Made by a program: the position numbers and the translations under genes. Source: Pleurocapsa sp. PCC 7319 (GTDB taxonomy: Bacteria > Cyanobacteriota > Cyanobacteriia > Cyanobacteriales > Xenococcaceae). Taken from it: a stretch of DNA of 64,000 bases. Positions within the stretch are counted from its first letter, which is position 1; each line of letters begins with the position of its first letter. The stretch is taken from assembly GCF_000332195.1 (NCBI RefSeq), contig NZ_KB235922.1:1423902-1487901 (forward strand), written 5' to 3'. Shown in pieces: positions 1-10,300 of this stretch. Under the pieces are notes generated by a model. The model ran no database searches. It saw only the letters and a list, made by a program, of their open reading frames with translations, and was not told where the DNA came from.

Positions 1-17
1 TAGTAGATATTAATAAA

Positions 18-845
18 ATGACGGATAAATCACCGATTCCAGTAGTAGTTAATGGTGCTTTGGGTCAAATGGGCAGGGAGGTGATTAAAGCAGTATCTCA
101 AGCAGAAGATATGCTGTTGATCGGCGCAGTGGATAAGAACCCTGAATATTTGGGTCAAGATATCGGCGAAATTATCGGTGTGGGTGCATTAGAAGTTCCT
201 GTATTAAACGATTTACAGAGTGTCTTGGTTTTAGCTACTCAAGAAAAAGTTCAAGGGGTAATGGTCGATTTTACCCATCCTGATAGCGTGTATGAAAATA
301 CTCGTAGCGCGATCGCCTATGGAGTTCGTCCAGTCATTGGCACTACCGGTCTAACCAATGAACAGCTCAAAGACTTAAGTGAGTTTGCTGATAAGGCTAG
401 TACAGGAGCGTTAGTTATTCCTAATTTTTCGATTGGGATGGTGTTACTTCAACAAGCAGCGATCAATGCCTCCAAATATTTTGACCATGTAGAGATTATC
501 GAGCTACATCACGATCGCAAGGCAGATGCTCCCAGCGGTACTGCAATTAAAACAGCGCAGATGCTCGCAGAAATGGGTAAATCTTTTAATCCTCCTAAAG
601 TAAAATCGAAAGAAACTATGGCTGGAGCAAGAGGAGGTACAGCAGAAAGCAATATTCCGATTCATAGCGTTCGACTACCTGGCTTAATTGCTCACCAGGA
701 GGTGTTATTTGGTGCCCCTGGTCAACTTTACACCCTACGTCATGATACTAGCGATCGCTCTTGCTATATGCCGGGAGTGTTACTCTCAATACGCAAGGTG
801 ACAGAACTAACTTCTTTGATATACGGTTTGGAAAAAATATTGTAG
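18..845 (+). CDS. dapB: 4-hydroxy-tetrahydrodipicolinate reductase
   Basis: Cytosolic enzyme of the diaminopimelate/lysine pathway. It reduces the DapA product with NAD(P)H and so feeds lysine and peptidoglycan synthesis. The 275 residues match the usual family length. The N-terminal nucleotide-binding motif [10 protein letters not shown] is at about residues 14-23. The family signature [15 protein letters not shown] sits mid-protein, with the catalytic His pair and Lys. The ATG at 18 gives a normal DapB N-terminus; little upstream sequence is visible. The next gene starts 30 bp downstream on the same strand, so the two are probably co-transcribed. The identification is secure. Confidence 0.96.
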   Translation: MTDKSPIPVVVNGALGQMGREVIKAVSQAEDMLLIGAVDKNPEYLGQDIGEIIGVGALEVPVLNDLQSVLVLATQEKVQGVMVDFTHPDSVYENTRSAIAYGVRPVIGTTGLTNEQLKDLSEFADKASTGALVIPNFSIGMVLLQQAAINASKYFDHVEIIELHHDRKADAPSGTAIKTAQMLAEMGKSFNPPKVKSKETMAGARGGTAESNIPIHSVRLPGLIAHQEVLFGAPGQLYTLRHDTSDRSCYMPGVLLSIRKVTELTSLIYGLEKIL

Positions 846-875
846 TTTTGATTTAAGTCTAGTTAAAAATTTCTC

Positions 876-1580
876 ATGCTCAAACCGATAACCAGAGAAA
901 AATTGGAGCAATTAATTCCTCTAATTGCTACAGGACAACAATATGCCTATTACTGGGGTAAATGGTCAGATTTATTAAATCGATTGCTGATCTCAGTAGT
1001 AGGAGTTGTGGTGGTGTTAATTCTGAGTTTATTGTTTGGCGATCAGGGTGATGCTTTAATTTTAATCTTAGGGGCGATCGCTTCTCTTTACTGGTTATGG
1101 TGTCCTGTATATCAGGCAAGTTTGCGCAATGCTGCTATTCGTCGTTTTAAATATGCAGGTTTTTGGCGGGGCAAAGTTTTAGATGTATTTCTGACGGAAG
1201 AATTAATCGGCGAAGAGGAAACCGTTAATCAGCGCGGAGAATTAGTCATTATTGAAAATCGCGAGCGTTGGATTAATTTATTATTAGGGGATGAGTCTGG
1301 TTTTGAGGTGGAAGTGCAAGCTCCTCTACAGCGAATTTATAAGGGAATTGTACCTGGACAAACTGCTGAGTTACTAGTTCTATCTAATCAATCTGATTTG
1401 GGTAGAATCAACAAAATCTCTGATGCCTATATACCTAAACAAAATCTTTGGGTAGGACTATATCCTTATCTCCAGAGGGATGTATTTACAGAAGTTAGTC
1501 GCCAATTAGGTGGTGTGTCCCCTTCCAGGGTCCGTAGGACAACCCGCAACAGAAGGATTAAGCGTCGCGATCAATACTAA
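876..1580 (+). CDS. conserved cyanobacterial membrane protein with two TM helices
   Basis: A 234-residue protein. A hydrophobic stretch at about residues 37-80, probably two adjacent transmembrane helices, is followed by a soluble domain of about 150 residues. The soluble part contains conserved-looking segments such as FWRGKVLDVFLTEE and RGELVIIENRERW, and the tail is very basic (RRTTRNRRIKRRDQY). I recognise it as a cyanobacterium-specific family that databases sometimes label a phosphate ABC transporter permease. It has no permease-like array of helices, so that label looks unsupported. It follows dapB by 30 bp and probably shares its transcript. Function unknown. Confidence 0.75.
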   Translation: MLKPITREKLEQLIPLIATGQQYAYYWGKWSDLLNRLLISVVGVVVVLILSLLFGDQGDALILILGAIASLYWLWCPVYQASLRNAAIRRFKYAGFWRGKVLDVFLTEELIGEEETVNQRGELVIIENRERWINLLLGDESGFEVEVQAPLQRIYKGIVPGQTAELLVLSNQSDLGRINKISDAYIPKQNLWVGLYPYLQRDVFTEVSRQLGGVSPSRVRRTTRNRRIKRRDQY

Positions 1581-1760
1581 ATCCTGTTCCATCTGGAATC
1601 TTGAAAAGAGAGAATAACGAGCGAAAAATTTCTGATACAAGCAGCTTGTCCGATCAAGAATAGGAAATAATTAAATTTCTGGTAGCAAGTTTGTATCGAG
1701 ATTGTACCGTTTGGATTGATATTTTATTTGTATCTCGAATATATCTTTTTATTGGTGGGC

Positions 1761-1793
1761 AAGCGATCGCGGAACAACAGGCGATCGCTTTTT
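1761..1793 (+). terminator. HIP1-based hairpin, likely terminator after dapB unit
   Basis: A perfect 10-bp stem AAGCGATCGC / GCGATCGCTT with a 10-nt loop is followed by a T-run. Both arms are HIP1 octamers, so the hairpin may be a by-product of HIP1 density, but it sits where a terminator of the upstream two-gene unit would be expected. Confidence 0.5.
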
Positions 1794-2147
1794 GTTGAAC
1801 AAGAAGTATTCCACAATATTATAGAAGACGTAAGTATTCTAGACTACCTTGATTAGCTAATGAGCCTGATATTATTGACTAGTGCATTTTCTAAAACTGA
1901 GATTGTGTACAAAGAGATTAAAGTGTGGCGATCGCTTTTTGAAAGATAGGCGATCGCTTCTCTATGTAACTACGAGAAAAAAGGAAATCTTCAAGCCCGC
2001 ACTACTGATCTAACAAGTTTAAAGTGAGAGGTAAATCTTCTGACTCTGAATTAACCTATAACCCATAACCCATAACCTATAACCTATAACCTATAACAAG
2101 TACGGATAATTAATTGAAATAAACAGGCTTATTGCAGACCTAAAAAA
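1794..2147. repeat. intergenic stretch with heptameric STRR
   Basis: No gene is seen. At about 2053-2098 there are tandem copies of a 7-bp unit (CCTATAA / CCCATAA), a short tandemly repeated repetitive sequence of the kind known from many cyanobacteria. A second pair of HIP1 sites at about 1929-1960 could also pair. The IS110 element begins directly after. Confidence 0.6.
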
Positions 2148-2178
2148 CTTATTACTTGTTACTCTCCAGAAACTAAAA

Positions 2179-3552
2179 TCAAGTAGAAGATGCCTCAACT
2201 ACTTCTAAACCAAGGGATTTTGCTCTTTGCTTGAGATTTTTGATGAGTCTTTCTTGATATTTTTGTTCATAGTAATCAGCTCCACGATCGAGATAAGATT
2301 CTTTTTTTGTCCAGAGAGTATAGAATAGACGAGCAATTTTGTGTGCTGTAGCAGTAATGGCCTTGGGTGCGCCAGCACGGGAGCGAATGCGTCGATAAAA
2401 TGCGCCCAAAGCTGAATGAGAACGACTAACAGCTTGAGCTGCCAATCGAAAAGCTGTTGCAGCTCGATTGTTAACTCGACGAGTCTGAGAACTTTTAACT
2501 TTGCCCCCTGTAATCCGACAACCAGGACATAATCCGAGCCAAGAGCTGAAATGTTTAGCACTCTTAAATTTAGTCGGGTCTAATCCTACTTCACTGAGGA
2601 TGGTTTGCACTGTGACTACACTTAAACCATCAATGCTGGTAAAATCTACTCCCGCAATACGATAGAGATGAGAATGTAAGTCGAACCCTGATTTGATTGA
2701 GCGACGACACTTTTTCTGGCTATTTAGGGGCGGAGTCTCTTTTGTTTGGGAGGGCAATTTACTGAGACATTGTTCGATTTGTTCCTCTAATAATCCGATT
2801 TGTTGTTGATAAAATTGATAACAAGATAATTCTTGATGCAAAATAAAAACCATTTCTGGACGATAATTACCCGTTAGGGCATCTCTAATTTGTTGTGGAC
2901 TACTTTTAATTCTTCGGTGTGCTAATTTGGCTAAGGTTTGTGGATTTCTTTCCCCAGCAATAATGGCCCTCAGAATATTTAATCCTGTCACCCCTGTAAG
3001 ATCGCTAATGACTTTATGCAACTGCAAATTCATCTGTGTTAAAGCTTTTTGCATTCTTTGCACATGAGTCGAACTAGCTTGAATCAAATTTTCTCGTTGT
3101 CTTAAATAGCTTCTCAGTACAGTTATTTCTCCTTCGGGGATAAAGGAAGGTGCAAGTAAGCCATAACTATGCAGTTGTTGTAACCATTGACAATCTTGGA
3201 CATCGCTTTTTCTTCCTGGTACTGTTTTTACATTGTGAGCATTGACTAAACAGACTTGGAAGTTATGCTGACTTAAGATGTTAAATAAAGGTATCCATTC
3301 TACTCCCGTCGATTCGAGGGCAATACTCGTCACACCGCATTCACTTAACCAATTTGCCAGAGCTAGTAAATCTGGTGTACTACACCCAAAACAACGAACA
3401 TTAGATTCTGTTGCTGCTATAGGTACACAAACCCAATGCTCTCTTGAGCCAATATCAATTCCCGCCGAGTGCGGATTGATGACTTTTATTTCTGGCTCCT
3501 GTCTTTTGCTACTTTTTTTCTGGGATTTTTGGCTTCGACCAATTGGCTTCAT
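2179..3552 (-). CDS. IS110-family transposase (DEDD recombinase)
   Basis: A 457-residue transposase. The N-terminal RuvC-like DEDD domain shows GIDIGSREHWV (Asp33), ALESTGVEW (Glu) and KSDVQDCQWL (the last two acidic residues). The C-terminal Transposase_20 region has GLCPGCRITGGKVKSSQTRR, containing the serine typical of the family, then KAITATAHKIARLFY. A basic, Lys/Ser/Gln-rich N-terminal tail precedes the catalytic domain. Reading frame and motifs are intact, so the protein may be active. It is transcribed on the minus strand, with about 270 bp of non-coding element sequence upstream of its start. Confidence 0.93.
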   Translation of the reverse strand: MKPIGRSQKSQKKSSKRQEPEIKVINPHSAGIDIGSREHWVCVPIAATESNVRCFGCSTPDLLALANWLSECGVTSIALESTGVEWIPLFNILSQHNFQVCLVNAHNVKTVPGRKSDVQDCQWLQQLHSYGLLAPSFIPEGEITVLRSYLRQRENLIQASSTHVQRMQKALTQMNLQLHKVISDLTGVTGLNILRAIIAGERNPQTLAKLAHRRIKSSPQQIRDALTGNYRPEMVFILHQELSCYQFYQQQIGLLEEQIEQCLSKLPSQTKETPPLNSQKKCRRSIKSGFDLHSHLYRIAGVDFTSIDGLSVVTVQTILSEVGLDPTKFKSAKHFSSWLGLCPGCRITGGKVKSSQTRRVNNRAATAFRLAAQAVSRSHSALGAFYRRIRSRAGAPKAITATAHKIARLFYTLWTKKESYLDRGADYYEQKYQERLIKNLKQRAKSLGLEVVEASST

Positions 3553-3819
3553 TTTTTGCCCTCACTCTTGATAGGGAAATGTTTTCGATGAGGAATGGTT
3601 TTCTCTTGTCATTCTCTCCAACGGGATAAGGTTTTTTCTCCTTTCACCAATTTATTTGTCCACTTTCCTCTAACCAAGCTTATTCTCGGGCGTTCGTTGC
3701 ACCATTGTAACTTCGGCTTTTTTGTGATGAAAACATTTCCACGTATCATGATACTTGGTCTACCAATTTGGTTTCTCATCTTTATTTTGGGGCGCAAAGC
3801 GTCCTTCAGGAGCTTATTA
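3553..3819 (-). other. IS110 non-coding end, candidate bridge RNA region
   Basis: About 270 bp between the transposase start and the presumed element end, with no convincing gene. In IS110 elements this region is transcribed into a structured guide (bridge) RNA that pairs with target and donor DNA. I assign the role from position only; I have not folded the sequence or located guide loops. Confidence 0.4.
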
Positions 3820-3851
3820 CTTATTACTTGACTCATTCTTAATTTAAGTAT

Positions 3852-4475
3852 TCAACCGGACTTGATATTATAAGCTATCCAAGCGAGATTAATCAAACTG
3901 TTCATAATGGCTGTGGCTACCGTTGAGTTACCTTTGGAGCTATCGATATAAATACTGGGAATAGAAGAATGTCTCAAATCAAGTTTGGCACTTTGCTCAC
4001 CAAACAGAGGGGAAGTTGCAATTATTAAACTGGGTTTAATCATGCTACTCTCATTCAATTCTATGAAAGTTGCTAAAGCAGTTTGATCCTGACCAATAAT
4101 AAAAATACTATCTGGATAATTATGACCAAGAGTCTCTAGCCCACTAGCTGCAATAGTTTTGGTTTTGTCTGATTGACCTCTAATTGTGGTACAGCAATAA
4201 ACAGGATTTAAAAAAGTTTGTTGTAAACGTGGAACTATACTTACTTGAATAGCGGAAACGTCAACCACAATAGATGTCCGAGCTGATAATGCTGCTGCCC
4301 CCTTAATTAGAGCATCTTCAGAAAATCTGAGAAGAGAACCGTATTCAAAGTCTGCGGTTTGATAGATAACTCGGCGAATTATTTCGTATTGGGCTGGAGA
4401 GACTTTTCGGTTACTATCTTCGAGCTGACGATCAATAATTGCCAGAGAAGAAGCCTCTGTAATGTGTAAATCCAT
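3852..4475 (-). CDS. cbiC: precorrin-8X / cobalt-precorrin-8 methylmutase-like protein
   Basis: A 207-residue CobH/CbiC family protein, which moves a methyl group from C-11 to C-12 in the corrin pathway to give hydrogenobyrinic acid or cobyrinate. Visible family features are EIIRRVIYQTADFEYGSLL near the N-terminus (the His common at this site in some members is not evident), then a Val/Asp-rich strand (SIVVDVSAIQ) and the C-terminal SKGNSTVATAIMNSL, matching the GNS/T-containing loop of the family. The length is normal for the family. It stands alone, with its 3' end directly beside the IS110 element. The gene upstream, on the other strand, opens the lanthipeptide locus. Confidence 0.82.
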   Translation of the reverse strand: MDLHITEASSLAIIDRQLEDSNRKVSPAQYEIIRRVIYQTADFEYGSLLRFSEDALIKGAAALSARTSIVVDVSAIQVSIVPRLQQTFLNPVYCCTTIRGQSDKTKTIAASGLETLGHNYPDSIFIIGQDQTALATFIELNESSMIKPSLIIATSPLFGEQSAKLDLRHSSIPSIYIDSSKGNSTVATAIMNSLINLAWIAYNIKSG

Positions 4476-4890
4476 CTGTTTATATTTAATTATCAGTCAA
4501 TACTTTAATCTAAAAAGTATTGACTGAAGGTTAGCTTAATTAAGTAGCAAATAACTATGAAGGAGTAGATAAACTGGTTTATTTGTAATTACTTTTAGTT
4601 TTTTTATACTTATAAGTTGTATTTTAGACTTTTCGTAGATCCTGTGACAGCTTTTAAAGTGATTGCACTAACGCAGCTCCTTAGGATTGCTTTGTGTTTG
4701 ATGTAGTTGCCATCAATTGACAAGAAACCTAATCAAAAACCTAATCAAGTGCTAATGGAGATTAGGTGAATTCTCTTGGAATTGCTCAGTATTGTTAATG
4801 TAGCTACTTGGCAAAAACCCTTGTGTACCTGAGTCAATCTTTTTCTAGATTTCAGAATCTTTGTTATGAATACCGGTTGAATTATATCTT
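4476..4890. other. divergent intergenic region, promoters expected
   Basis: 415 bp between the cbiC start (minus) and the first lanthipeptide-locus gene (plus). It must carry both promoters. It is AT-rich, and I see no repeat, RNA gene or clear operator. A near-duplicated phrase (aacctaatcaa) occurs at about 4727-4748. Confidence 0.4.
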
Positions 4891-6069
4891 ATGTTATTGA
4901 ATTCCCATAACGTTTTCGATTATTTAAGCAATCTTGCAGATCAAGACAGCAAAGCTAATCTCAATTTTTGTAATTCTTTAGATAAAAATCACAGTAAAGT
5001 CGAACCTCTTGCTGCTAAAAACTTTAATTTATTAGTAACTTTTCCTGATAACTGTAAACTGTTAGTTAAACAAGAAAGACATAATCTTGAAGGTAAAGCA
5101 GCTGGTGAATTTAAGAGCGAATATCGAATTCAAAAGTGGTTACGACAGTTTCCTGAACAACAAAGTCTCAGTCCTTTTTTACCAGAATTAATCCACTTTG
5201 ATGCTGAAAATTCGATTATTATTTTCCGCTACTTGGATAATTATCGCGATTTAATGGATTTCTACACCAAAGAGAATAGCTTTCCCAATAAAATTTCCCG
5301 TGCCATCGGCACTCTCTTAGCAACTATTCATGGCGATACCTACGAACAAGAAAAGCATCGACAGTTTTTTGAAATACAAGAACATACTCAGGTTGCAGAT
5401 CAAGTACCTAAATTAATTCGAGGTTTAAAACGAATTACCCCAGAAATATTTGGTTCTGTTCCCGCAGATGGTTTAAAATTCTTTGCTCTCTATCAAAAAT
5501 ACGATAGTTTGGGTCAGGCGATCGCCGAATTAGGAAAATCTTTTACTCCTTCTTGTCTGACTCACAATGACTTGAAGCTTAATAATATTCTCTTGCATAC
5601 AGATTGGCTGCAAACTAACGACAGTATTATCAGACTGATTGATTGGGAACGTAACAGTTGGGGAGATCCTGCTTTTGATTTGGGAACTCTGGTTGGTAGC
5701 TATATCCAAATTTGGCTGGTTAGTTTAATTATCAGTAAGTCTTTGAGTATTGAAGAATCTCTGAGTTTAGCAGTAACTCCGATAGAAAAGCTTCAGCCTT
5801 CGATTGCTGCTTTGACTAAAGCCTATCTAGAGACTTTTCCAGAAATCCTAGAACATCGACCCGACTTCTTAATAAGAGTAGTGCAATTTGCTGGTTTTGC
5901 TTTGATTCAAAGGATTCAAGCGATGATTCAATATCAAAAATCCTTTGATAATACAGGAATAGCCATGCTTCAGGTAGCTAAAGCTTTATTATGTCGTCCA
6001 GAGCGATCGATGCCCACAGTATTTGGCAAGGATATTGTCGAAATAGTACAAATTTGCACTGCTACTTAA
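4891..6069 (+). CDS. APH-fold phosphotransferase, putative LanK-like kinase of the lanthipeptide locus
   Basis: A 392-residue protein with the aminoglycoside-phosphotransferase / choline-kinase fold. Its catalytic loop LTHNDLKLNN (H225, N226, D227, N232) and metal-binding LIDWERNSWGDPAFDLG (D251) look intact. The HopA1-family gene starts 23 bp after its stop, and lanM follows, so it most likely belongs to the peptide-modifying machinery rather than to antibiotic resistance. In class V lanthipeptide loci (lexapeptide, cacaoidin), a kinase-like protein of this kind phosphorylates Ser/Thr of the precursor in partnership with a HopA1-domain lyase. Assigning that role here rests on gene context plus fold. 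The substrate could also be a small molecule. Confidence 0.8.
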   Translation: MLLNSHNVFDYLSNLADQDSKANLNFCNSLDKNHSKVEPLAAKNFNLLVTFPDNCKLLVKQERHNLEGKAAGEFKSEYRIQKWLRQFPEQQSLSPFLPELIHFDAENSIIIFRYLDNYRDLMDFYTKENSFPNKISRAIGTLLATIHGDTYEQEKHRQFFEIQEHTQVADQVPKLIRGLKRITPEIFGSVPADGLKFFALYQKYDSLGQAIAELGKSFTPSCLTHNDLKLNNILLHTDWLQTNDSIIRLIDWERNSWGDPAFDLGTLVGSYIQIWLVSLIISKSLSIEESLSLAVTPIEKLQPSIAALTKAYLETFPEILEHRPDFLIRVVQFAGFALIQRIQAMIQYQKSFDNTGIAMLQVAKALLCRPERSMPTVFGKDIVEIVQICTAT

Positions 6070-6092
6070 GAAATTAATTTAAAAACAAAATT

Positions 6093-7199
6093 ATGACACG
6101 ATTACTCGATTCTCCTCCATCTCAGATCGACAATTGCTCTAATCGACTACAAACTGTTCTGGAAGATATTGTCAACCAGGTTGAAATTAGAGAGGATTTT
6201 TCAGTTCGACATCCCGACTACAAACCCCTAGAACTACCTGAAGAAGCTGTAACGCGGTTTCAGAAAATGCCAGAACAGATGCAGCAAAAATATCTTAGTC
6301 TGCAACTGAGGAGTTTCCTTTATGGTATCTACTATAGTGGCTGGATGCGAGAAGCCTTAGCGTTAGACACAGAAGAGAATAATTTACCTTTAGATTTAGA
6401 AAATAATACTCTCTTGGGAGTAGATTTAGAATTTTATAATCGCATACATCAAAGTAATAATGGTCAAGGTTATTTCGCTCCCGGTTGGTCGATTCTTAAG
6501 GAAGAGGAAGATGGTAGCTTAGTAGTAAAAAAGGGCGGTTTAAAACTACATATAGAGCGTGATAAACATCTACAACCTACCGCACAAAATGCTGTAACTG
6601 GTGATTCGGTAGCGATCAAGATGCCCAAAAATTGTGTGCAGAATGGCTATTATATTTCTGTTGGCAATGCTAGAGCAAATCTGCATCAAGATGCTAATGA
6701 GGATGTTTTAGTACGGATTTACTTTAACTTGACCCCTGAAGGTGCAGTAGGAGTAATGCATGGTCTTACCCACCAACTAAATGAACAAAATATCCCTTTT
6801 GATTTTAAGGTTTTATACAATCCCCAAGATTATCGACGCCATGACTCAGGAGTTTTATATTTTAATAAGAGTAATTATGAGCTAGTTCATCAGATATTAC
6901 AGAAGGTATATCAAGAGAATAAGTCTCAGTTTAAAGCTGAAGTTCCTTTATTTACTTTGCAGCTAGCACCGGGGTTAGCATTAGCAGAAGAACCAGATCA
7001 AAAGTTTGCCCAAAAAGAAAGTTTTGGCATGAATCGCTGTCAAATTATAGCTAATGGTTTACTAGAGGCTTGGTATCAAGATAAAAACTTAGTAAACGAT
7101 AAAATGCAATACATCTTTGAGCAATTTTCAATTTTAGGTATTGACTTAAACCATACTTACATTAATGCCAACGGAAAGGATATTTATCAAATCTTTTAA
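6093..7199 (+). CDS. HopA1-family protein, putative LanY-like phospho-Ser/Thr lyase
   Basis: A 368-residue protein recognised as the type III effector HopA1 family, found in cyanobacterial RiPP loci. Typical segments are LRSFLYGIYYSGW (about residue 71), SNNGQGYFAPGW, VRIYFNLTPEGAVGVM and FDFKVLYNPQDYRRHDSGVLY, then the C-terminal FGMNRCQIIANGLLEAW. In class V lanthipeptides the HopA1-domain protein (LxmY, Cao9) is thought to eliminate phosphate from phosphorylated Ser/Thr. It lies 23 bp behind the APH-type kinase and 186 bp ahead of lanM, with a hairpin in the latter gap. Family assignment is good; the enzymatic role is inferred. Confidence 0.8.
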   Translation: MTRLLDSPPSQIDNCSNRLQTVLEDIVNQVEIREDFSVRHPDYKPLELPEEAVTRFQKMPEQMQQKYLSLQLRSFLYGIYYSGWMREALALDTEENNLPLDLENNTLLGVDLEFYNRIHQSNNGQGYFAPGWSILKEEEDGSLVVKKGGLKLHIERDKHLQPTAQNAVTGDSVAIKMPKNCVQNGYYISVGNARANLHQDANEDVLVRIYFNLTPEGAVGVMHGLTHQLNEQNIPFDFKVLYNPQDYRRHDSGVLYFNKSNYELVHQILQKVYQENKSQFKAEVPLFTLQLAPGLALAEEPDQKFAQKESFGMNRCQIIANGLLEAWYQDKNLVNDKMQYIFEQFSILGIDLNHTYINANGKDIYQIF

Positions 7200-7220
7200 T
7201 AATAACAAAATCTTTAAAAG

Positions 7221-7258
7221 AATATCAGCATTTTTATCAATCAAATGCTGATATTTAT
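7221..7258 (+). terminator. hairpin between the HopA1-like gene and lanM
   Basis: The 13-bp inverted repeat AATATCAGCATTT / AAATGCTGATATT encloses a 9-nt loop and is followed by an AT-rich tail. It could end or attenuate the kinase-HopA1 transcript, so lanM may have its own promoter in the remaining 125 bp. Confidence 0.55.
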
Positions 7259-7385
7259 TATTGATAGATCGCCAAACAATATTAATAGTTTAATTACATA
7301 AATTGTCTTAGTTGTTTTTGATAGATTGAAAAATATCAATTGTCAAAATAAAAGTAATTCACGTTCTTAAATAATACTTTCTATT

Positions 7386-10300
7386 ATGATGAAATTAGCG
7401 ACAGATCCCTTGGTACAATTAGCGAATAATGCCTCATCTTTATCAGAGCGCATTAATAACAATCTTAGTTCTCAAAATAATATCCTTACCAAGTCCGATC
7501 AATATTTAGTAGAACAACAAATTATCAACTGGTGTAAATTAGTTGGTGGAAAAGAAAAACTAGAAAAGTCCCTGTATTGGTATGGATTAGATTTAGATTC
7601 TGTTTGTCCTCTCCTAAAAACATCTTATTTAACAAAATCTTCCTTGCCATCTTGGATCAAAACTTTTCAAGCATTAGTTCAAAGTAGTAAAAATCTATCA
7701 ATAGAGCTACTAGAAAAAAAAGATTTACCAATTGATTCGGAACATCCTTTCCCTTTTGAGGATTTTTATTTCCCATTCATTCTAGTTGCTAGAAACAAGC
7801 TAAATACTCAATTAGCCTCAAATTACATCTTACAAGTATTTAGTCACAAAGCTTATCAAGCATTGGAAAGAAGCTTATTGAAACAATTAGTTGATTTAGG
7901 CACAGAAACTTTGCTATTAGAATTTAACAAAGTAAAGGAAACATATTACTCTCAAGAGCAAGAAAATCTTCAGACAGATGAAAGTCGAGCTTGTTATACT
8001 TCTTTTATTCAAAATATTCAACAAGATGGAGGAGTAAAATTTTTTGATAATTATCCTGTCTTAGCTCGTTTAATAACTACAACTATTGATTTCTGGGTAG
8101 AATCTACCGCAGAATTCATTCAAAGACTGCAAAATGATTTATTGGCAATTAAAAATACTTTTTCTGATAACAAAAGTTTAGGAAAAGTTGAATTCATTGA
8201 TACTTCTCTATCTAATCCTCATCATGGTAAACGGTTCGTTTTAGCTCTGACTTTTTCTTCTGGGGTAAAAGTTGTCTACAAGCCTAAAGATTTAAGTTTA
8301 TCTGTTGCCTTCAATCAATTATTCGATTGGTGCAATCATCAAAAAATATCTTTACCTTTCAAATTAACTAAGATTTTAGAGTGTCAAGGATATGGTTGGG
8401 TTGAATATATTTTTCAAGAGCCTTGTTTGGCACAAGTAGAAGTCAACAACTTTTATAAAAGAGCAGGAATGTTGTTATCACTGCTCTATGTATTAGGAGC
8501 AAAAAACTGTCATGCAGAAAATGTTATCGCTAATGGACAATATCCTGTTCTTATTGACGCTGATATTCTAATGCAACCTTCCACTAAAAACAGCGATAAA
8601 CCAGGTGAATGGTTTAGAGATTCAGTTGTTGGGATTGGATTTTTGCCGGCTTGGGATGGTGATATTGATATAAAAAGTTCTCAAGACTCCAGTGTTTTAG
8701 GCAATATACATCCTCATCAAGTAAATTCTTCGAGAGAGTGGAAATTTATTAACACAGATAAAATGCACTTAGCTCCAAAGAGTAAAATTATTCCTGCTGG
8801 AACTAATGTAGTAATTCTAGATAGTAAAACTATTGCTCCTTATGACTATCAAGAAGATATTGTTACTGGTTTTGAGGAGATATACAGGCTGTTAATCGAA
8901 CACAAAGACACTCTGATAGAAACAGAAACGCCTCTAGCAAAATTTAAGTTTTCTAAATCTCGATTTATTGTCCGTCCAACATTAACTTACGCCATCACTG
9001 CTAAGAAAAGCATTAGTCCTCAATATTTAAATAATGGCTTTGACTATAGCTTGCTGATTGATATCCTTAACTTCAATTATTCAACTACAAAAAACAAGTC
9101 AGATACTAAGGAAATTTTAACTGCGGAAGCAAAATCTTTACAACGGCGAGATATACCTTATTTTTCAGTAGCTTGTGACAGCAATGCTCTAGAAGTTGAA
9201 CCAAATAAACTTATCCAGCAGTTTTTCAAAATATCTAGCTATCAACAGTTAATTTCTCGGTTAAAGAATCTTGATCGCCAAGACTTAGCCTTGCAACTAA
9301 AAATGATTCGGTTGAGTCTTTATGCCAAGATGGCGCATCGAAACAAAACAAATACTACCGCTACCCAACAAGATGACTATACCCAATATGCCCCACTGAG
9401 CTCAGAACAATTAATCCAAGAGGCTCTAAAAATAGGCGATAGTCTGGTGAATAGTGTTATTCGTCATGACGATGATTGTAACTGGCTTTCCTTAGAATAT
9501 ATGTTTAAGGCAAACCGGTATCAACTTCAGACTCTAGATAATTCTTTATTTACTGGGCGTATTGGAGTTTGCTTGTTCTTGGCAGCTTTAGCAAAAGTAA
9601 CAGGTCAAAGCGAATATAAAGATGTCGCCTTGGCAGCTTTATCTCCTTTACTGCGCTCTATTACAAAAGTAGAAGCTCAGAAAAGATTTGTTGAGCCAGG
9701 ATTAGGCATTATCGGCATAGGCGGTATTATTTATAGCTTAGTTAAAATTAGCCATTTTCTGGCAGAACCAGAACTTCTCAGGAATGCTCAAGAATTAGTT
9801 AAGTCGATCACCCCAGAAGTTATTGCCACAGATCAAAAGCTAGATCTTGTATTTGGCATAACAGGAGCAATCCCAGGTTTATTATCTCTATATCAAGAGA
9901 CTGAAGATAGAACTGTTTTAGATAGAGCTATTTTATGCGGAAATCATTTATTATCTAAGCAAACCGGTACTTTTCCCAGAGCTTGGAAAACTTCAGAAAA
10001 AGCAGGAAGTAAACCGATGACTGGTTTATCTCATGGTGCATCGGGTATTGCTTTATCATTACTACGCCTATATGCTGCCACATCAAATTCAACTTACTTA
10101 GAAGCCGCTAAGGAAGGGGTTGAATATGAACGTAATGTCTTCAATAAGTCATTAAAAAGATGGCCCGATTTCCGTTTATCAGCACAAGCAAATCAACTTG
10201 ATATTATGTATGCTTGGTGTAATGGAAGTCCTGGTATTGGATTAGCTCGCTTAGGTAGTCTCCCGATTATCAAAACGAAAGAAACCTATGCCGATATAGA

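Larger units (their letters stand above)
2148..3830 (-). mobile_element. IS110-family insertion sequence, apparently intact
   Basis: The transposase gene (2179-3552) is full length. An 11-bp direct repeat, CTTATTACTTG, occurs at 2148-2158 and 3820-3830, close to each side of the unit. IS110 elements lack terminal inverted repeats and recombine at a short core shared by both ends, so this repeat is a plausible boundary or core. The non-coding part lies upstream of the transposase, as expected for the IS110 (rather than IS1111) group. The exact ends are inferred from this one repeat only. Confidence 0.6.

Noticed and set aside
2040-2100. Possible CRISPR array in the CCTATAA repeats
   Set aside because: Tandem 7-bp units without spacers; a short tandem repeat, not CRISPR.
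4891-6069. Aminoglycoside resistance gene
   Set aside because: The fold is shared, but gene order with HopA1 and LanM points to peptide modification; no resistance-type signature is clear.
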